A stretch of DNA of 58,716 bases from Lachnospiraceae bacterium (lineage in GTDB: Bacteria; Bacillota; Clostridia; Lachnospirales; Lachnospiraceae), in assembly GCA_024684215.1 (NCBI GenBank), contig JAIKXH010000029.1:1-58716 (forward strand). Direction: 5' to 3'. The first letter of the stretch is position 1; each line of letters begins with the position of its first letter. Under the pieces are notes generated by a model. That model did no database searches. It saw only the letters and a program-made list of their open reading frames with translations, and was not told where the DNA came from. The position numbers and the translations under genes are program-made. Shown here piece by piece: positions 18,343-26,934 of the stretch.

Positions 18343-18375
18343 AAAATAACCGCTCTATTGAGCGGTTATTTTTGT
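18343..18375. terminator. bidirectional terminator between the MarR-like gene and aroF
   Basis: AAATAACCGCTC (18344-18355) and GAGCGGTTATTT (18360-18371) form a perfect 12-bp stem with loop TATT. T-rich flanks on both strands serve both converging genes. Confidence 0.92.
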
Positions 18376-18391
18376 ATCATAAACTTTAGAT

Positions 18392-19420
18392 TTATACTGA
18401 TTCGGCAATATCGTAAATAAGTCTTTCGGAAGCTTCCCATCCAAGACAGGGATCTGTGATTGATTTACCGTAGATATGCTCGCCGATTTTCTGACTGCCC
18501 TCTTCGATATAACTCTCAATCATGAGACCTTTAACGAGAGAACGGATATCGGGATTTAATTTACGGTTGTGCATAACTTCCTTTGCTATACGTACCTGCT
18601 GCTCAAACTGCTTATTTGAGTTTGAATGGTTGGTATCAACAACGCATGCAGGATTTTTAAGGTCCATCTTAGCGTACATATCAAGAAGTCTTACGATATC
18701 CTCATAGTGGTAGTTGGGGGTGTTGTTACCATGCTTGTTGGTGGCACCGCGCAAAATAGTGTGAGCATATTCGTTGCCGCTTGTGTTAACTTCCCAGCCC
18801 CTGTAGATAAATGAATGAGGATGCTGAGCGGCATATACCGAGTTAAGCATAACGGAGAAGTCTCCACTGGTAGGATTCTTCATACCTGCGGGTACATCAA
18901 ATCCGGAAACGGTAAGCCTGTGCTGCTGGTCCTCAACGGAACGGGCACCTACCGCAACATATGAGACGAGGTCTGAAAGGTATCTCCAGTTTTCCGGATA
19001 AAGCATTTCGTCAGCGGAGCTAAGGCCGGTCTCCATGACTGCACGCAAATGCATATGTCTGATGGCAATAAGACCTGCGAGGAAGTCAACACCCTTTTCG
19101 GGATCGGGCTGATGAATCATGCCCTTATATCCGCCACCGTTGGTACGGGGCTTGTTTGTATATATTCTGGGGATAAGGATAAGCTTGTCCTTAACCTTTT
19201 CATTAACCTTTGCCAAACGGTTTACATAATCGCAAACCGAATCCTCGTTGTCAGCCGAACAGGGGCCGATGATAACAAGGAATTTGCCTGACTTTCCGGT
19301 GATGACATCTTTGATTTCGGCATCTCTTGCGGCCTTAATCTTTAAGACGTCTTCGGGAACGGGATACTGTTCCCTGATTTCATCGGGGGTAGGCAGCTTT
19401 TTGATAAATTCGAAACTCAT
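18392..19420 (-). CDS. aroF: 3-deoxy-7-phosphoheptulonate (DAHP) synthase, class I
   Basis: A 342-residue AroF/G/H-type DAHP synthase, the first step of the shikimate pathway (phosphoenolpyruvate + erythrose 4-phosphate). Key motifs are IIGPCSADNE, R-x-Y-x-N-K-P-R-T, G-A-R-S-V-E-D-Q-Q-H-R and VVDTNHSNSNK. The start is ATG 19420 behind GTGAGG. A GTG at 19435 would add five residues and bury the ribosome site. The allosteric type (Phe, Tyr or Trp) cannot be told by eye. It is a single gene with its own promoter and a shared bidirectional terminator. Confidence 0.95.
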   Translation of the reverse strand: MSFEFIKKLPTPDEIREQYPVPEDVLKIKAARDAEIKDVITGKSGKFLVIIGPCSADNEDSVCDYVNRLAKVNEKVKDKLILIPRIYTNKPRTNGGGYKGMIHQPDPEKGVDFLAGLIAIRHMHLRAVMETGLSSADEMLYPENWRYLSDLVSYVAVGARSVEDQQHRLTVSGFDVPAGMKNPTSGDFSVMLNSVYAAQHPHSFIYRGWEVNTSGNEYAHTILRGATNKHGNNTPNYHYEDIVRLLDMYAKMDLKNPACVVDTNHSNSNKQFEQQVRIAKEVMHNRKLNPDIRSLVKGLMIESYIEEGSQKIGEHIYGKSITDPCLGWEASERLIYDIAESV

Positions 19421-19461
19421 AAGCCAAAACCTCACTTTTGTAAAAAATTAAAATCTCTTGA

Positions 19462-19490
19462 ATTATATTATAAGGAGAGTAGATGTGCAA
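19462..19490 (-). promoter_or_regulatory. aroF promoter
   Basis: On the minus strand TTGCAC (19485-19490), 17 bp and perfect TATAAT (19462-19467), 41 nt before the aroF start. Confidence 0.75.
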
Positions 19491-19540
19491 GATTTCACAT
19501 GATAAAAAATTAAGCTTTAAGAAAAAATGGTAAAAAATCC

Positions 19541-19569
19541 TTTTTGCTTTCTGCCTAATATGATATACT
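19541..19569 (+). promoter_or_regulatory. candidate promoter of the deacetylase gene
   Basis: TATACT (19564-19569) is a good -10. The -35 (TTTTTG at 19541-19546, 17-bp spacer) is weak. It lies 41 nt before the start at 19611. Confidence 0.45.
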
Positions 19570-19610
19570 GTAGCTTAGGTGTCGAATAGCTACTTTTAGG
19601 GAATTGTTAT

Positions 19611-20627
19611 ATGAATGAAAGTAAAAATACCGGAAACGCAAAAAGAGTTGCCAGACTAAAAAAAATTCTGGTGATTACGTTGGTATTTCTGCTGATATTT
19701 CCCAATATCACCTGTATATTCATGCTTGTAAAGCAAAGCTCCCTGGAAAAACAGATAAATTATCTTGCGGGAGAGATTGCAGACCTTAAGCTCTCCGGAG
19801 ACATGAAGATGGGAAGGCTTTCCGATGACGGAAGGCTTAAATCTGCGGATGCTCTGCTTCGGATATCTCTTGAAGATGAATCCGTTCCGGGCAGCGCTGT
19901 TGCCGATGCGGGTTTGGGAGATAATACGTCTTATGCAGAAGAAAATCCGCTCTTATCCGATGAGGTTGTATGGACTTTTTCTGCGGATGGGGACAGCACG
20001 GGCGCAGCGCATAAAGTTTATCTGACCTTTGACGACGGACCGAGTGCCTACACGGATGATATTTTGGATATATTGGATAAATACGGCGTGAAAGCGACCT
20101 TTTTTGTAGTCGGAAAAGATTCAGAAAGCGATATAGAGCTTTACAAAAGAATAGTAAACGAAGGTCATACCCTCGGAATGCACTCGTATTCGCATGTATA
20201 TTCCAAAATATATCAAAGCGAAGACAGCTTTACCGAGGATCTTGATAATATAACTACGCTTCTTACCGATGCGACAGGGGAAACACCATTATTTTACCGA
20301 TTCCCCGGAGGAAGCTCAAACAGTGTAAGTAAGCTTGATATGCATCGTTTTATAAATATTTTGAACGACAGAGGGATTACTTATTTTGACTGGAATGTAT
20401 CTTCGGGTGATGCTTCGGGAGAGCTTTTGAGCGCATATTCTATTCTTATTAATTCTACAAGAGGAATAGAAAGCAGAGATGTTTCGGTTGTGCTTATGCA
20501 TGACTCGCTTGATAAGCCGACTACGGTTGAAGCGCTTCCGGATATCATCGAAAAGATATTATCAATAGAGGGGACAGAAATATTACCTATTACATCCGAG
20601 ACCGAACCGGTTAGGCATGTAGAATAA
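19611..20627 (+). CDS. membrane-anchored polysaccharide deacetylase (NodB/CE4)
   Basis: A 338-residue protein. It has a short basic cytosolic tail, one transmembrane helix at about 18-40, a short coiled coil (41-62), a disordered linker, and a NodB domain from about 135. Motif 1 is T-F-D141-D142-G-P-S and motif 2 is H191-S-Y-S-H195, so the catalytic base and the D-H-H metal triad are intact. Substrates in the family are peptidoglycan or exopolysaccharide N-acetyl sugars. The enzyme should face the outside. It lies directly upstream of a bactofilin gene (18 nt), suggesting wall editing organised by a cytoskeletal scaffold (inference). Confidence 0.88.
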   Translation: MNESKNTGNAKRVARLKKILVITLVFLLIFPNITCIFMLVKQSSLEKQINYLAGEIADLKLSGDMKMGRLSDDGRLKSADALLRISLEDESVPGSAVADAGLGDNTSYAEENPLLSDEVVWTFSADGDSTGAAHKVYLTFDDGPSAYTDDILDILDKYGVKATFFVVGKDSESDIELYKRIVNEGHTLGMHSYSHVYSKIYQSEDSFTEDLDNITTLLTDATGETPLFYRFPGGSSNSVSKLDMHRFINILNDRGITYFDWNVSSGDASGELLSAYSILINSTRGIESRDVSVVLMHDSLDKPTTVEALPDIIEKILSIEGTEILPITSETEPVRHVE

Positions 20628-20645
20628 AAAGGAGGAATTACTTAC

Positions 20646-21602
20646 ATGGGTTTTTTTGGAGACCTTAAGCAGGATTTATCTCAGGCGGTTAACGAACTTA
20701 TTCCCGAGGAAAACACAGAAAATACCGCAGAAGAAACAAACAGTGAAGAGACTTTAACCGCAGAAGCGTCAAGCGAAGAAAAAGCGGAGGAGGCAAGTGA
20801 TATGCCCGATGTATCCGCGATGCTCGATGCTATCGATGAATCATCACCCCTAAGTGATGACGATTATGAGAAGCTTTTAAATGAAGCAATCGGAGGAGAA
20901 ATCTCATCCGAGGATTCGGATAAGGATGAGAACTCTAAGAGCGCTGAGGCAGATGACGCCGAGACTGCACTTGACAGCGTATTTGCCGATATGGAGGCAG
21001 AAAAAGAGGCCGCTGTTACAGAAGAGACAGTAGAGCCTGCAATTGAAGATAATAATTTCGAAGATAATACTTTCAAAGGAGCGGATTTTAAAATGGACAG
21101 TAATGCAAATTATTCAGATGAAACATCAGTAATCACACTGGGTATGACTGTAAACGGTGATATCAACACCGAAGGCTCTCTCGAGATACTCGGAAATGTT
21201 AAGGGCAATATCGATGTTGCCGGAAAGCTTAATATAACCGGACATGTTACCGGTAACTCAAAAGCTCATGAGATTTTTGCTGAAAATGCAAAGATTACAG
21301 GCGATGTAGCCAGCGAGTCTTCGATTAAGATTGGAGCAGGTACCGTTATTGTAGGAAATATCACAGGATTTTCAGCTGCTGTTGCAGGTGCGGTTAAGGG
21401 AGACATCGACGTACACGGTCCTGTTATCCTTGATTCATCCGCTATTGTAATGGGAAATATTCGTTCAAAGTCAGTTCAGATCAACAACGGTGCTGCAATC
21501 GAAGGTATGTGCTCACAGTGCTATGCCGATGTCAGCCCTACATCATTCTTTGACGATTATAAGGCTGACAGCATTCCTAAAAAGAATAAAAACGATAAAT
21601 AA
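20646..21602 (+). CDS. bactofilin (polymer-forming cytoskeletal protein)
   Basis: A 318-residue protein in two parts. Residues 1-150 are a low-complexity, strongly acidic Glu/Asp/Ser/Ala region starting MGFFGDLKQDL. Residues about 155-290 form a bactofilin beta-helix with regular G-x-I/V repeats (TVNGDINTEGSLEILGNVKG, GHVTGN, VVGNITG, VKGDIDVHG). Bactofilins polymerise without nucleotide and recruit wall enzymes, often M23 peptidases. Here the neighbour is a CE4 deacetylase. The acidic arm is unusually long compared with standard bactofilins of 120-200 residues. pyrH follows after 15 nt. Confidence 0.85.
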   Translation: MGFFGDLKQDLSQAVNELIPEENTENTAEETNSEETLTAEASSEEKAEEASDMPDVSAMLDAIDESSPLSDDDYEKLLNEAIGGEISSEDSDKDENSKSAEADDAETALDSVFADMEAEKEAAVTEETVEPAIEDNNFEDNTFKGADFKMDSNANYSDETSVITLGMTVNGDINTEGSLEILGNVKGNIDVAGKLNITGHVTGNSKAHEIFAENAKITGDVASESSIKIGAGTVIVGNITGFSAAVAGAVKGDIDVHGPVILDSSAIVMGNIRSKSVQINNGAAIEGMCSQCYADVSPTSFFDDYKADSIPKKNKNDK

Positions 21603-21617
21603 TTTGGAGAATAAATC

Positions 21618-22310
21618 ATGCGTATTTTATTAAAGCTTAGCGGTGAGGCTCTTGCAGGCCCCAACAAGATGGGATTTGATGAAGCTACCGTAAGAAAGGT
21701 TGCTCTTCAGGTTAAGCAGCTTGTCGATGACGGAATAGAAGTCGGAATAGTTACCGGAGGCGGCAATTTCTGGCGCGGACGTTCAAGCGAAAATATCGAT
21801 AGGACTAAGGCCGATCAGATAGGTATGCTTGCTACTGTAATGAACTGCATCTATGTATCCGAAATGTTCAGAAGTGTCGGAATGATGACAAATGTCCTTA
21901 CACCGTTTGAGTGCGGCTCATTTACAAAGCTGTTTTCAAAGGACAGGGCAAATAAGTATTTCGCACACGGTCAGGTAGTATTCTTTGCGGGAGGAACAGG
22001 TCATCCTTACTTCTCAACGGATACCGGAGTTGTGCTTCGCGCAATAGAAGTAGATGCCGACGTTATCTTGCTTGCTAAGTCGATCGACGGAGTGTATGAT
22101 TCCGATCCCGCCAAAAATCCTAACGCAGTTAAGTATGACGAGGTTACGATTGATGAGGTTATCGCAAAGAATCTTCAGGTTGTGGATATGACCGCATCCA
22201 TCCTTGCGAGGGACAACAAAATGCCAATGTGGGTATTTGGACTTAACGAGGAAAACAGCATTGTAAATACGCTTAAAGGAGACTTCCACGGAACCAAGGT
22301 TACCGTGTGA
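21618..22310 (+). CDS. pyrH: uridylate kinase (UMP kinase)
   Basis: A 230-residue hexameric UMP kinase of the amino-acid-kinase fold. It starts MRILLKLSGEAL and contains GIVTGGGNFWRGR, DVILLAKSIDGVYDSDP and the GTP/UTP-regulatory region. It phosphorylates UMP to UDP. GGAG precedes the ATG. tsf and rpsB, often upstream in Firmicutes, are replaced here by the bactofilin gene. frr follows after 20 nt. Confidence 0.96.
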   Translation: MRILLKLSGEALAGPNKMGFDEATVRKVALQVKQLVDDGIEVGIVTGGGNFWRGRSSENIDRTKADQIGMLATVMNCIYVSEMFRSVGMMTNVLTPFECGSFTKLFSKDRANKYFAHGQVVFFAGGTGHPYFSTDTGVVLRAIEVDADVILLAKSIDGVYDSDPAKNPNAVKYDEVTIDEVIAKNLQVVDMTASILARDNKMPMWVFGLNEENSIVNTLKGDFHGTKVTV

Positions 22311-22330
22311 TTTCATAGGAGACTTAAATA

Positions 22331-22882
22331 ATGGACGAAAGAATTAAAAGCTACGACGAAAAAATGACCAAAGCCATCGAGCATCTTGAGGCCGATTTCG
22401 CAGCTATCCGTGCAGGAAGAGCGAATCCCCATGTTCTCGATAAGCTTCGTGTTGACTATTACGGAACTCCCACCCCTATTCAGCAAGTGGGTAATGTTAC
22501 CGTTCCCGAGGCCAGAATCATTCAGATCGCACCTTGGGAGAAATCTCTTTTAAAGGATATCGAGAAGGCTATTCTTACCTCAGATATCGGAATCAATCCT
22601 ACAAACGACGGTAATGTTATCAGACTTGTATTCCCTGAGCTTACAGAGGACCGTCGTAAAGAGCTTGTTAAGGATATCAAGAAAAAGGCTGAGGATGCAA
22701 AGGTTGCGGTCAGAAATGTACGCCGCGACGGTAATGATGCATTCAAAAAGCTTGGTAAGGGTGAGGTATCTGAGGACGAGATCAAGTCACTTGAGGATGA
22801 GCTTCAGAAGATTACCGATAAATACGTTAAGGACATTGATGTACTTGTAGATGCTAAGACCAAGGAGTTAATGACAGTATAA
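22331..22882 (+). CDS. frr: ribosome recycling factor
   Basis: A 183-residue RRF that splits post-termination ribosomes with EF-G. It shows the conserved IRAGRANPHVLDKLRVDYYGTP (first helix and hinge) and R-R-D-G-N-D-A-F-K-K-L. The length is standard. Its stop codon overlaps the uppS start by one base (TAATG), so uppS is translationally coupled. Confidence 0.97.
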   Translation: MDERIKSYDEKMTKAIEHLEADFAAIRAGRANPHVLDKLRVDYYGTPTPIQQVGNVTVPEARIIQIAPWEKSLLKDIEKAILTSDIGINPTNDGNVIRLVFPELTEDRRKELVKDIKKKAEDAKVAVRNVRRDGNDAFKKLGKGEVSEDEIKSLEDELQKITDKYVKDIDVLVDAKTKELMTV

Positions 22883-23595
22883 TGTCTGATGAAAGAAAGA
22901 TTCCGCGTCATGTTGCCGTTATATTGGACGGCAACGGACGCTGGGCCAAGGCGAAGGGGTTACCGAGAAATGCCGGTCATGTTAAAGGCGCTCAGGTAGT
23001 AGAGGACATGCTTGATGTTGTTGATAAAGCAGGCATTAAGTATTTCACCGTATATGCTTTTTCTACCGAGAACTGGAACAGACCCAGCGATGAAGTGAGT
23101 GCTCTCATGGGGCTTTTGAGAAAGTACATGGTAGGAAGTCTTCGCAAAGCGGCTAAAAATAATGTACATATACAGGTTATAGGTGACAGGACCAGACTTG
23201 ATGACGATATTATCAAAAGCATCGAGGACTTAGAGCGTGATACTGCCGGTAATACCGGACTTCACTTCCAAATTGCCATAAATTATGGCGGAAGAGATGA
23301 AATCAGACGCGCGGTCACCAAAATAGCATCTAAGATTAACGGGGGAGAACTTAAGCCGGAAGATATTACGGAAGAAGTGGTGGCCGGGCAGCTTGATACT
23401 GCCGGAATACCGGATCCGGATTTGCTTATCCGCACATGCGGAGAGCAGAGGATTTCCAATTTTCTTCTATGGCAGCTTGCATATACTGAGTTTTATTTTA
23501 CAGACGTTGCCTGGCCTGATTTTAACAAAGCAGAGCTTGAAAAGGCCATCGACGCGTACAATCATAGGGAACGCAGATTTGGCGGCCTAAAATAA
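22882..23595 (+). CDS. uppS: isoprenyl transferase (undecaprenyl diphosphate synthase)
   Basis: A 237-residue cis-prenyltransferase making the C55 lipid carrier for wall synthesis. Motifs are V-I-L-D-G-N-G-R-W-A (catalytic Asp), AFSTENWNRP, NYGGRDEI, and DPDLLIRTCGEQRISNFLLWQ with AYTEFYF. It uses the overlapping TAATG start with frr. In order with cdsA, dxr and rseP as in other Firmicutes. Confidence 0.96.
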   Translation: MSDERKIPRHVAVILDGNGRWAKAKGLPRNAGHVKGAQVVEDMLDVVDKAGIKYFTVYAFSTENWNRPSDEVSALMGLLRKYMVGSLRKAAKNNVHIQVIGDRTRLDDDIIKSIEDLERDTAGNTGLHFQIAINYGGRDEIRRAVTKIASKINGGELKPEDITEEVVAGQLDTAGIPDPDLLIRTCGEQRISNFLLWQLAYTEFYFTDVAWPDFNKAELEKAIDAYNHRERRFGGLK

Positions 23596-23615
23596 AACTC
23601 ACATCCGGAGGTTCT

Positions 23616-24497
23616 ATGTTTATTAAAAGAGCAATAAGTGCAATAAGTTTGCTTGCACTCATCTTCTTTCTTTTCGCGATTGGGGGATATCCTCTTGCGG
23701 GGGTATTACTTATTATTTCTTGTGTGGGATACTGGGAGCTTTGCAAAGCTTTCGCTTGCAAAAATGCCCTACCCGGTGCCGAGAGGACACCTCTCCCCGC
23801 CAAAAAGAGTATCGATTGTTTTGATATAATCGGACTTATCACAGTGGTAGTTTACTATGTAGTGATGGTATTTATGAAGGAACCCATATACCAGTTTATG
23901 GTGGTGGTTTGCTTTGTTATTGCAATACTTTTCGCATACGTATTTTGCTTCCCTAAATTTCCGATAGACAGGATTGCTGCAGTGGCTTTTTCATTTATAT
24001 ACTGCCCGGTAATGTTATCATTTATCTATATGACCAGAGCTTCAGAGCCCTACGGCAAATACCTTATTTGGCTGATACTTATCGGCTCATGGGGCTGTGA
24101 TACTTTTGCATACCTTATAGGAAGTGCTTTCGGAAAAAGGAAGATTTTCCCTGTGCTTTCGCCCAACAAATCCCTTGCAGGATGCATAGGAGGAATTGCA
24201 GCGAGTGCTATTATCGGTGGCGTTTACGGTTATTTCTATGTTATGCCCGGACTTAAAGCCATGGGAAATGAAAAGCCGTATTTTTTCCTTGTGCTGGCAG
24301 CAATAAGCATGGTCGGCGGAGTGATCGGAATGCTTGGAGATTTGGTGGCATCGGGAATCAAGAGAAACAAGGGCTTCAAGGATTATGCAAAACTTATACC
24401 CGGCCACGGAGGTATGATGGACAGATTTGATTCCATGATATCGACTGCACCGGCGATATATGTGCTTTCGCTTTTGCTTATATTAAACAATTTTTAG
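23616..24497 (+). CDS. cdsA: phosphatidate cytidylyltransferase
   Basis: A 293-residue polytopic membrane enzyme forming CDP-diacylglycerol. The C-terminal signature is complete: S-G-I-K-R-N-K-G-F-K-D-Y, then P-G-H-G-G-M-M-D-R-F-D. CCGGAGG precedes the ATG. Its product feeds pgsA, also in this window. A hairpin terminator follows, so dxr-rseP may have separate transcription. Confidence 0.95.
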   Translation: MFIKRAISAISLLALIFFLFAIGGYPLAGVLLIISCVGYWELCKAFACKNALPGAERTPLPAKKSIDCFDIIGLITVVVYYVVMVFMKEPIYQFMVVVCFVIAILFAYVFCFPKFPIDRIAAVAFSFIYCPVMLSFIYMTRASEPYGKYLIWLILIGSWGCDTFAYLIGSAFGKRKIFPVLSPNKSLAGCIGGIAASAIIGGVYGYFYVMPGLKAMGNEKPYFFLVLAAISMVGGVIGMLGDLVASGIKRNKGFKDYAKLIPGHGGMMDRFDSMISTAPAIYVLSLLLILNNF

Positions 24498-24510
24498 AAA
24501 ATAATAGGGT

Positions 24511-24543
24511 GTCGCTCCCAAAAGGGGGCGACAAATCTTTTTA
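24511..24543 (+). terminator. terminator between cdsA and dxr
   Basis: GTCGCTCCC (24511-24519) pairs with GGGGGCGAC (24524-24532) around AAAA, one T-G pair, then AAATCTTTTT. Confidence 0.7.
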
Positions 24544-24630
24544 TAGATTTATTCTCATTTTTTAAAAATATAAAGTTATAAACCTTTATAAGTTGTTATT
24601 TTGCATGCGTTGTTGCATAGCGTAAGGTAA

Positions 24631-25785
24631 ATGGACATAGGATATATGAATAGTAAAAAAATTGTTGTCCTGGGTTCTACCGGTTCTATCGGAACCCAGA
24701 CACTTGAAGTAGTTGACAGTTACAGTGACAGGCTGTCGGTTGTGGCTTTGGCTGCGGGAACAAATGCAGATTTGATGGAAAAGCAGGTAAGGAAGTATAA
24801 GCCCGCTATTGCTGTGATGTGGTCTGAAAGTGCCGCAAAATCCCTTAAGGAGAAAATTAAAGATACAGATACAAAGGTCCTTCAGGGGATGGACGGACTT
24901 ATAGAGGCTGCCACCTATGAAGAGGCCGACATTGTATTGACGGCAGTTGTGGGGATGATCGGTATTAAACCTACTATAGCTGCTATCGAGGCGGGAAAGG
25001 ACATCGCGCTTGCCAACAAGGAAACACTTGTGTGCGCGGGACATATAATTATGCCGCTTGCAGCAAAAAAAGGCGTAAAGATTTTGCCTGTAGACAGTGA
25101 ACATTCCGCTATTTTCCAGTCACTTAACGGAGAAAAGGAAAACAAGATTTCAAAAATTCTTCTTACAGCAAGTGGTGGTCCCTTTAGAGGTATGACCGCC
25201 GAGCAGTTAAAGACAAAGACAGTTGAGGATGCGCTAAAGCACCCAAACTGGTCTATGGGAAGAAAGATAACCATTGACTCTGCAAGCCTTGTAAATAAAG
25301 GCCTTGAAGTCATGGAGGCCGGATGGCTTTTTAATGTACCCGTTTCTAAAATACAGGTAGTTGTACATCCTCAGAGTATTTTGCATTCGGCGGTGGAATT
25401 TGAGGACGGAGCGGTTATAGGACAGATGGGAGTACCGGATATGAAGCTCCCTATTCAATATGCTCTTTTTTATCCTCAAAGGCTTCCTATGAACGAAAGA
25501 AAACTTGATCTTTTCAGCGTCTCAAGTATGACCTTTGAAAAGCCGGATCCTGAGGTGTTTAGAGGGCTTTCTTTAGCACTTAGAGCAGCTCATGAAGGCG
25601 GAAGTATGCCCACAGTTTTCAATGCCGCAAATGAGATCGCTGTGGCAGAGTTTCTTGATAAAAAGATCAGATTTCTCGATATATACGATAAAATCGAAAA
25701 GGCAATGGATGCTCATAAAGTGATAGCAAATCCTACCGTGGAGCAGATTTTGGAGGCGCAGGCGGAGGCTATGGAGATATGTTAA
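24631..25785 (+). CDS. dxr: 1-deoxy-D-xylulose-5-phosphate reductoisomerase
   Basis: A 384-residue DXR, the second step of the MEP isoprenoid pathway. The NADPH motif is V-L-G-S-T-G-S-I-G-T-Q near the start. Metal and substrate sites are LPVDSEHSAIFQSL, TASGGPFR, HPNWSMGRKITIDSASLVNKGLEV and HPQSILHSAVEF. ATG 24646 is a credible alternative start, giving M-N-S-K-K-I-V-V-L-G; neither has an ideal ribosome site. The last 7 nt overlap rseP. Supplies isoprenoids for the UppS product. Confidence 0.96.
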   Translation: MDIGYMNSKKIVVLGSTGSIGTQTLEVVDSYSDRLSVVALAAGTNADLMEKQVRKYKPAIAVMWSESAAKSLKEKIKDTDTKVLQGMDGLIEAATYEEADIVLTAVVGMIGIKPTIAAIEAGKDIALANKETLVCAGHIIMPLAAKKGVKILPVDSEHSAIFQSLNGEKENKISKILLTASGGPFRGMTAEQLKTKTVEDALKHPNWSMGRKITIDSASLVNKGLEVMEAGWLFNVPVSKIQVVVHPQSILHSAVEFEDGAVIGQMGVPDMKLPIQYALFYPQRLPMNERKLDLFSVSSMTFEKPDPEVFRGLSLALRAAHEGGSMPTVFNAANEIAVAEFLDKKIRFLDIYDKIEKAMDAHKVIANPTVEQILEAQAEAMEIC

Positions 25786-26882
25786 ATACACTTATAAGCG
25801 TACTTTGGTTTCTTTTAATATTTTCCGTTGTGGTGGTCTCTCATGAGTTCGGACATTTTATTATAGCTAGAGCAAACGGAATTCATGTTGTGGAGTTTTT
25901 TGTCGGCTTCGGCCCTACCATCATTCACTGGACAAAGGGGGGAACCAAATATTCCATAAAGCTGTTGCCTCTTGGCGGAGCATGTGTGTTCGAAGGTCTT
26001 GACGATGTAGAGGACGAGGAGAAGAAAGAAAACGGCAAGGAAGCCTTGCCGGATAATCCCGATGGAAAATACGGCGGATCGTTCCTTGAAGCGAATGTAT
26101 GGAAAAGGCTTGCAGTAACTGTAGCAGGGCCTGTATTTAATATAATCCTCGGCTTTATTATAGCTTTTATAATGGTAAATCTCATAGTCATCAGAGAACC
26201 TGTGGCGACTTCAGTTACTGAGGGCGGGGCTGCCCAGGCAGCAGGACTCTGCGACGGAGACGTTATAAAGTCTATGAACGGACAAAAGATATGCATATAT
26301 GAAGATATCATCTTATTCAATGCCTTGTATGATGGCGGAGATGTAGAACTTGTATATGAGAGAGACGGTGAAAATTACGAAACTGTTTTGACGCCTCAGT
26401 ACGACGAGACAGAGGGCAGATACCTTATAGGTATCATGAACTCTTCGTTTGTGGATTTAAAAGGTTTTGATGCCATTAAGTATACATGGTATGAAGTCAG
26501 ATATAATTTCAAGATGACTTATGGAAGTCTTCTTATGCTCATAAAGGGAAAGGTTAAATCGAGCGATGTTGCCGGCCCTGTGGGTATAGCCGTAAATGTG
26601 GTGGGAAAAACCTACGAAGAGACAAAAGAGTACGGATTTTCCACTGTGGTTGTAAATATGCTAAACATAGCACTTATGCTTACGATAAACTTAGGAGTTT
26701 TAAACATGCTTCCGATACCTGCGCTTGACGGCGGAAAGCTTATGTTTATACTTTTCGAGATCATCAGAGGAAAGCCTGTACCGAGGGATAAGGAAGCTCT
26801 TGTCAATTTTATCGGAGTGGTATTTTTCATAGTGCTGATAGTGCTCGTGTTCTTTAATGATATTAAAAACATATTTTTTTAA
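25779..26882 (+). CDS. rseP: RseP/RasP site-2 intramembrane metalloprotease
   Basis: A 367-residue S2P-family protease. H22-E23-F-G-H26 in the first helix is the zinc motif. A PDZ domain lies in the middle (about 135-220), and the last helices carry N-M-L-P-I-P-A-L-D-G-G-K with the third zinc ligand. It cuts transmembrane segments of anti-sigma factors and signal-peptide remnants. Residues about 75-105 form an acidic cytosolic insert. It overlaps dxr by 7 nt. proS or ispG often follows in Firmicutes; here a Ser/Thr kinase cluster ending in PrsW does. Confidence 0.94.
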   Translation: MLNTLISVLWFLLIFSVVVVSHEFGHFIIARANGIHVVEFFVGFGPTIIHWTKGGTKYSIKLLPLGGACVFEGLDDVEDEEKKENGKEALPDNPDGKYGGSFLEANVWKRLAVTVAGPVFNIILGFIIAFIMVNLIVIREPVATSVTEGGAAQAAGLCDGDVIKSMNGQKICIYEDIILFNALYDGGDVELVYERDGENYETVLTPQYDETEGRYLIGIMNSSFVDLKGFDAIKYTWYEVRYNFKMTYGSLLMLIKGKVKSSDVAGPVGIAVNVVGKTYEETKEYGFSTVVVNMLNIALMLTINLGVLNMLPIPALDGGKLMFILFEIIRGKPVPRDKEALVNFIGVVFFIVLIVLVFFNDIKNIFF

Positions 26883-26934
26883 CTCATTCGGGGCATAAGA
26901 TCCTAATGAGCGAGTTTTGACAAGGTAGATAAAA

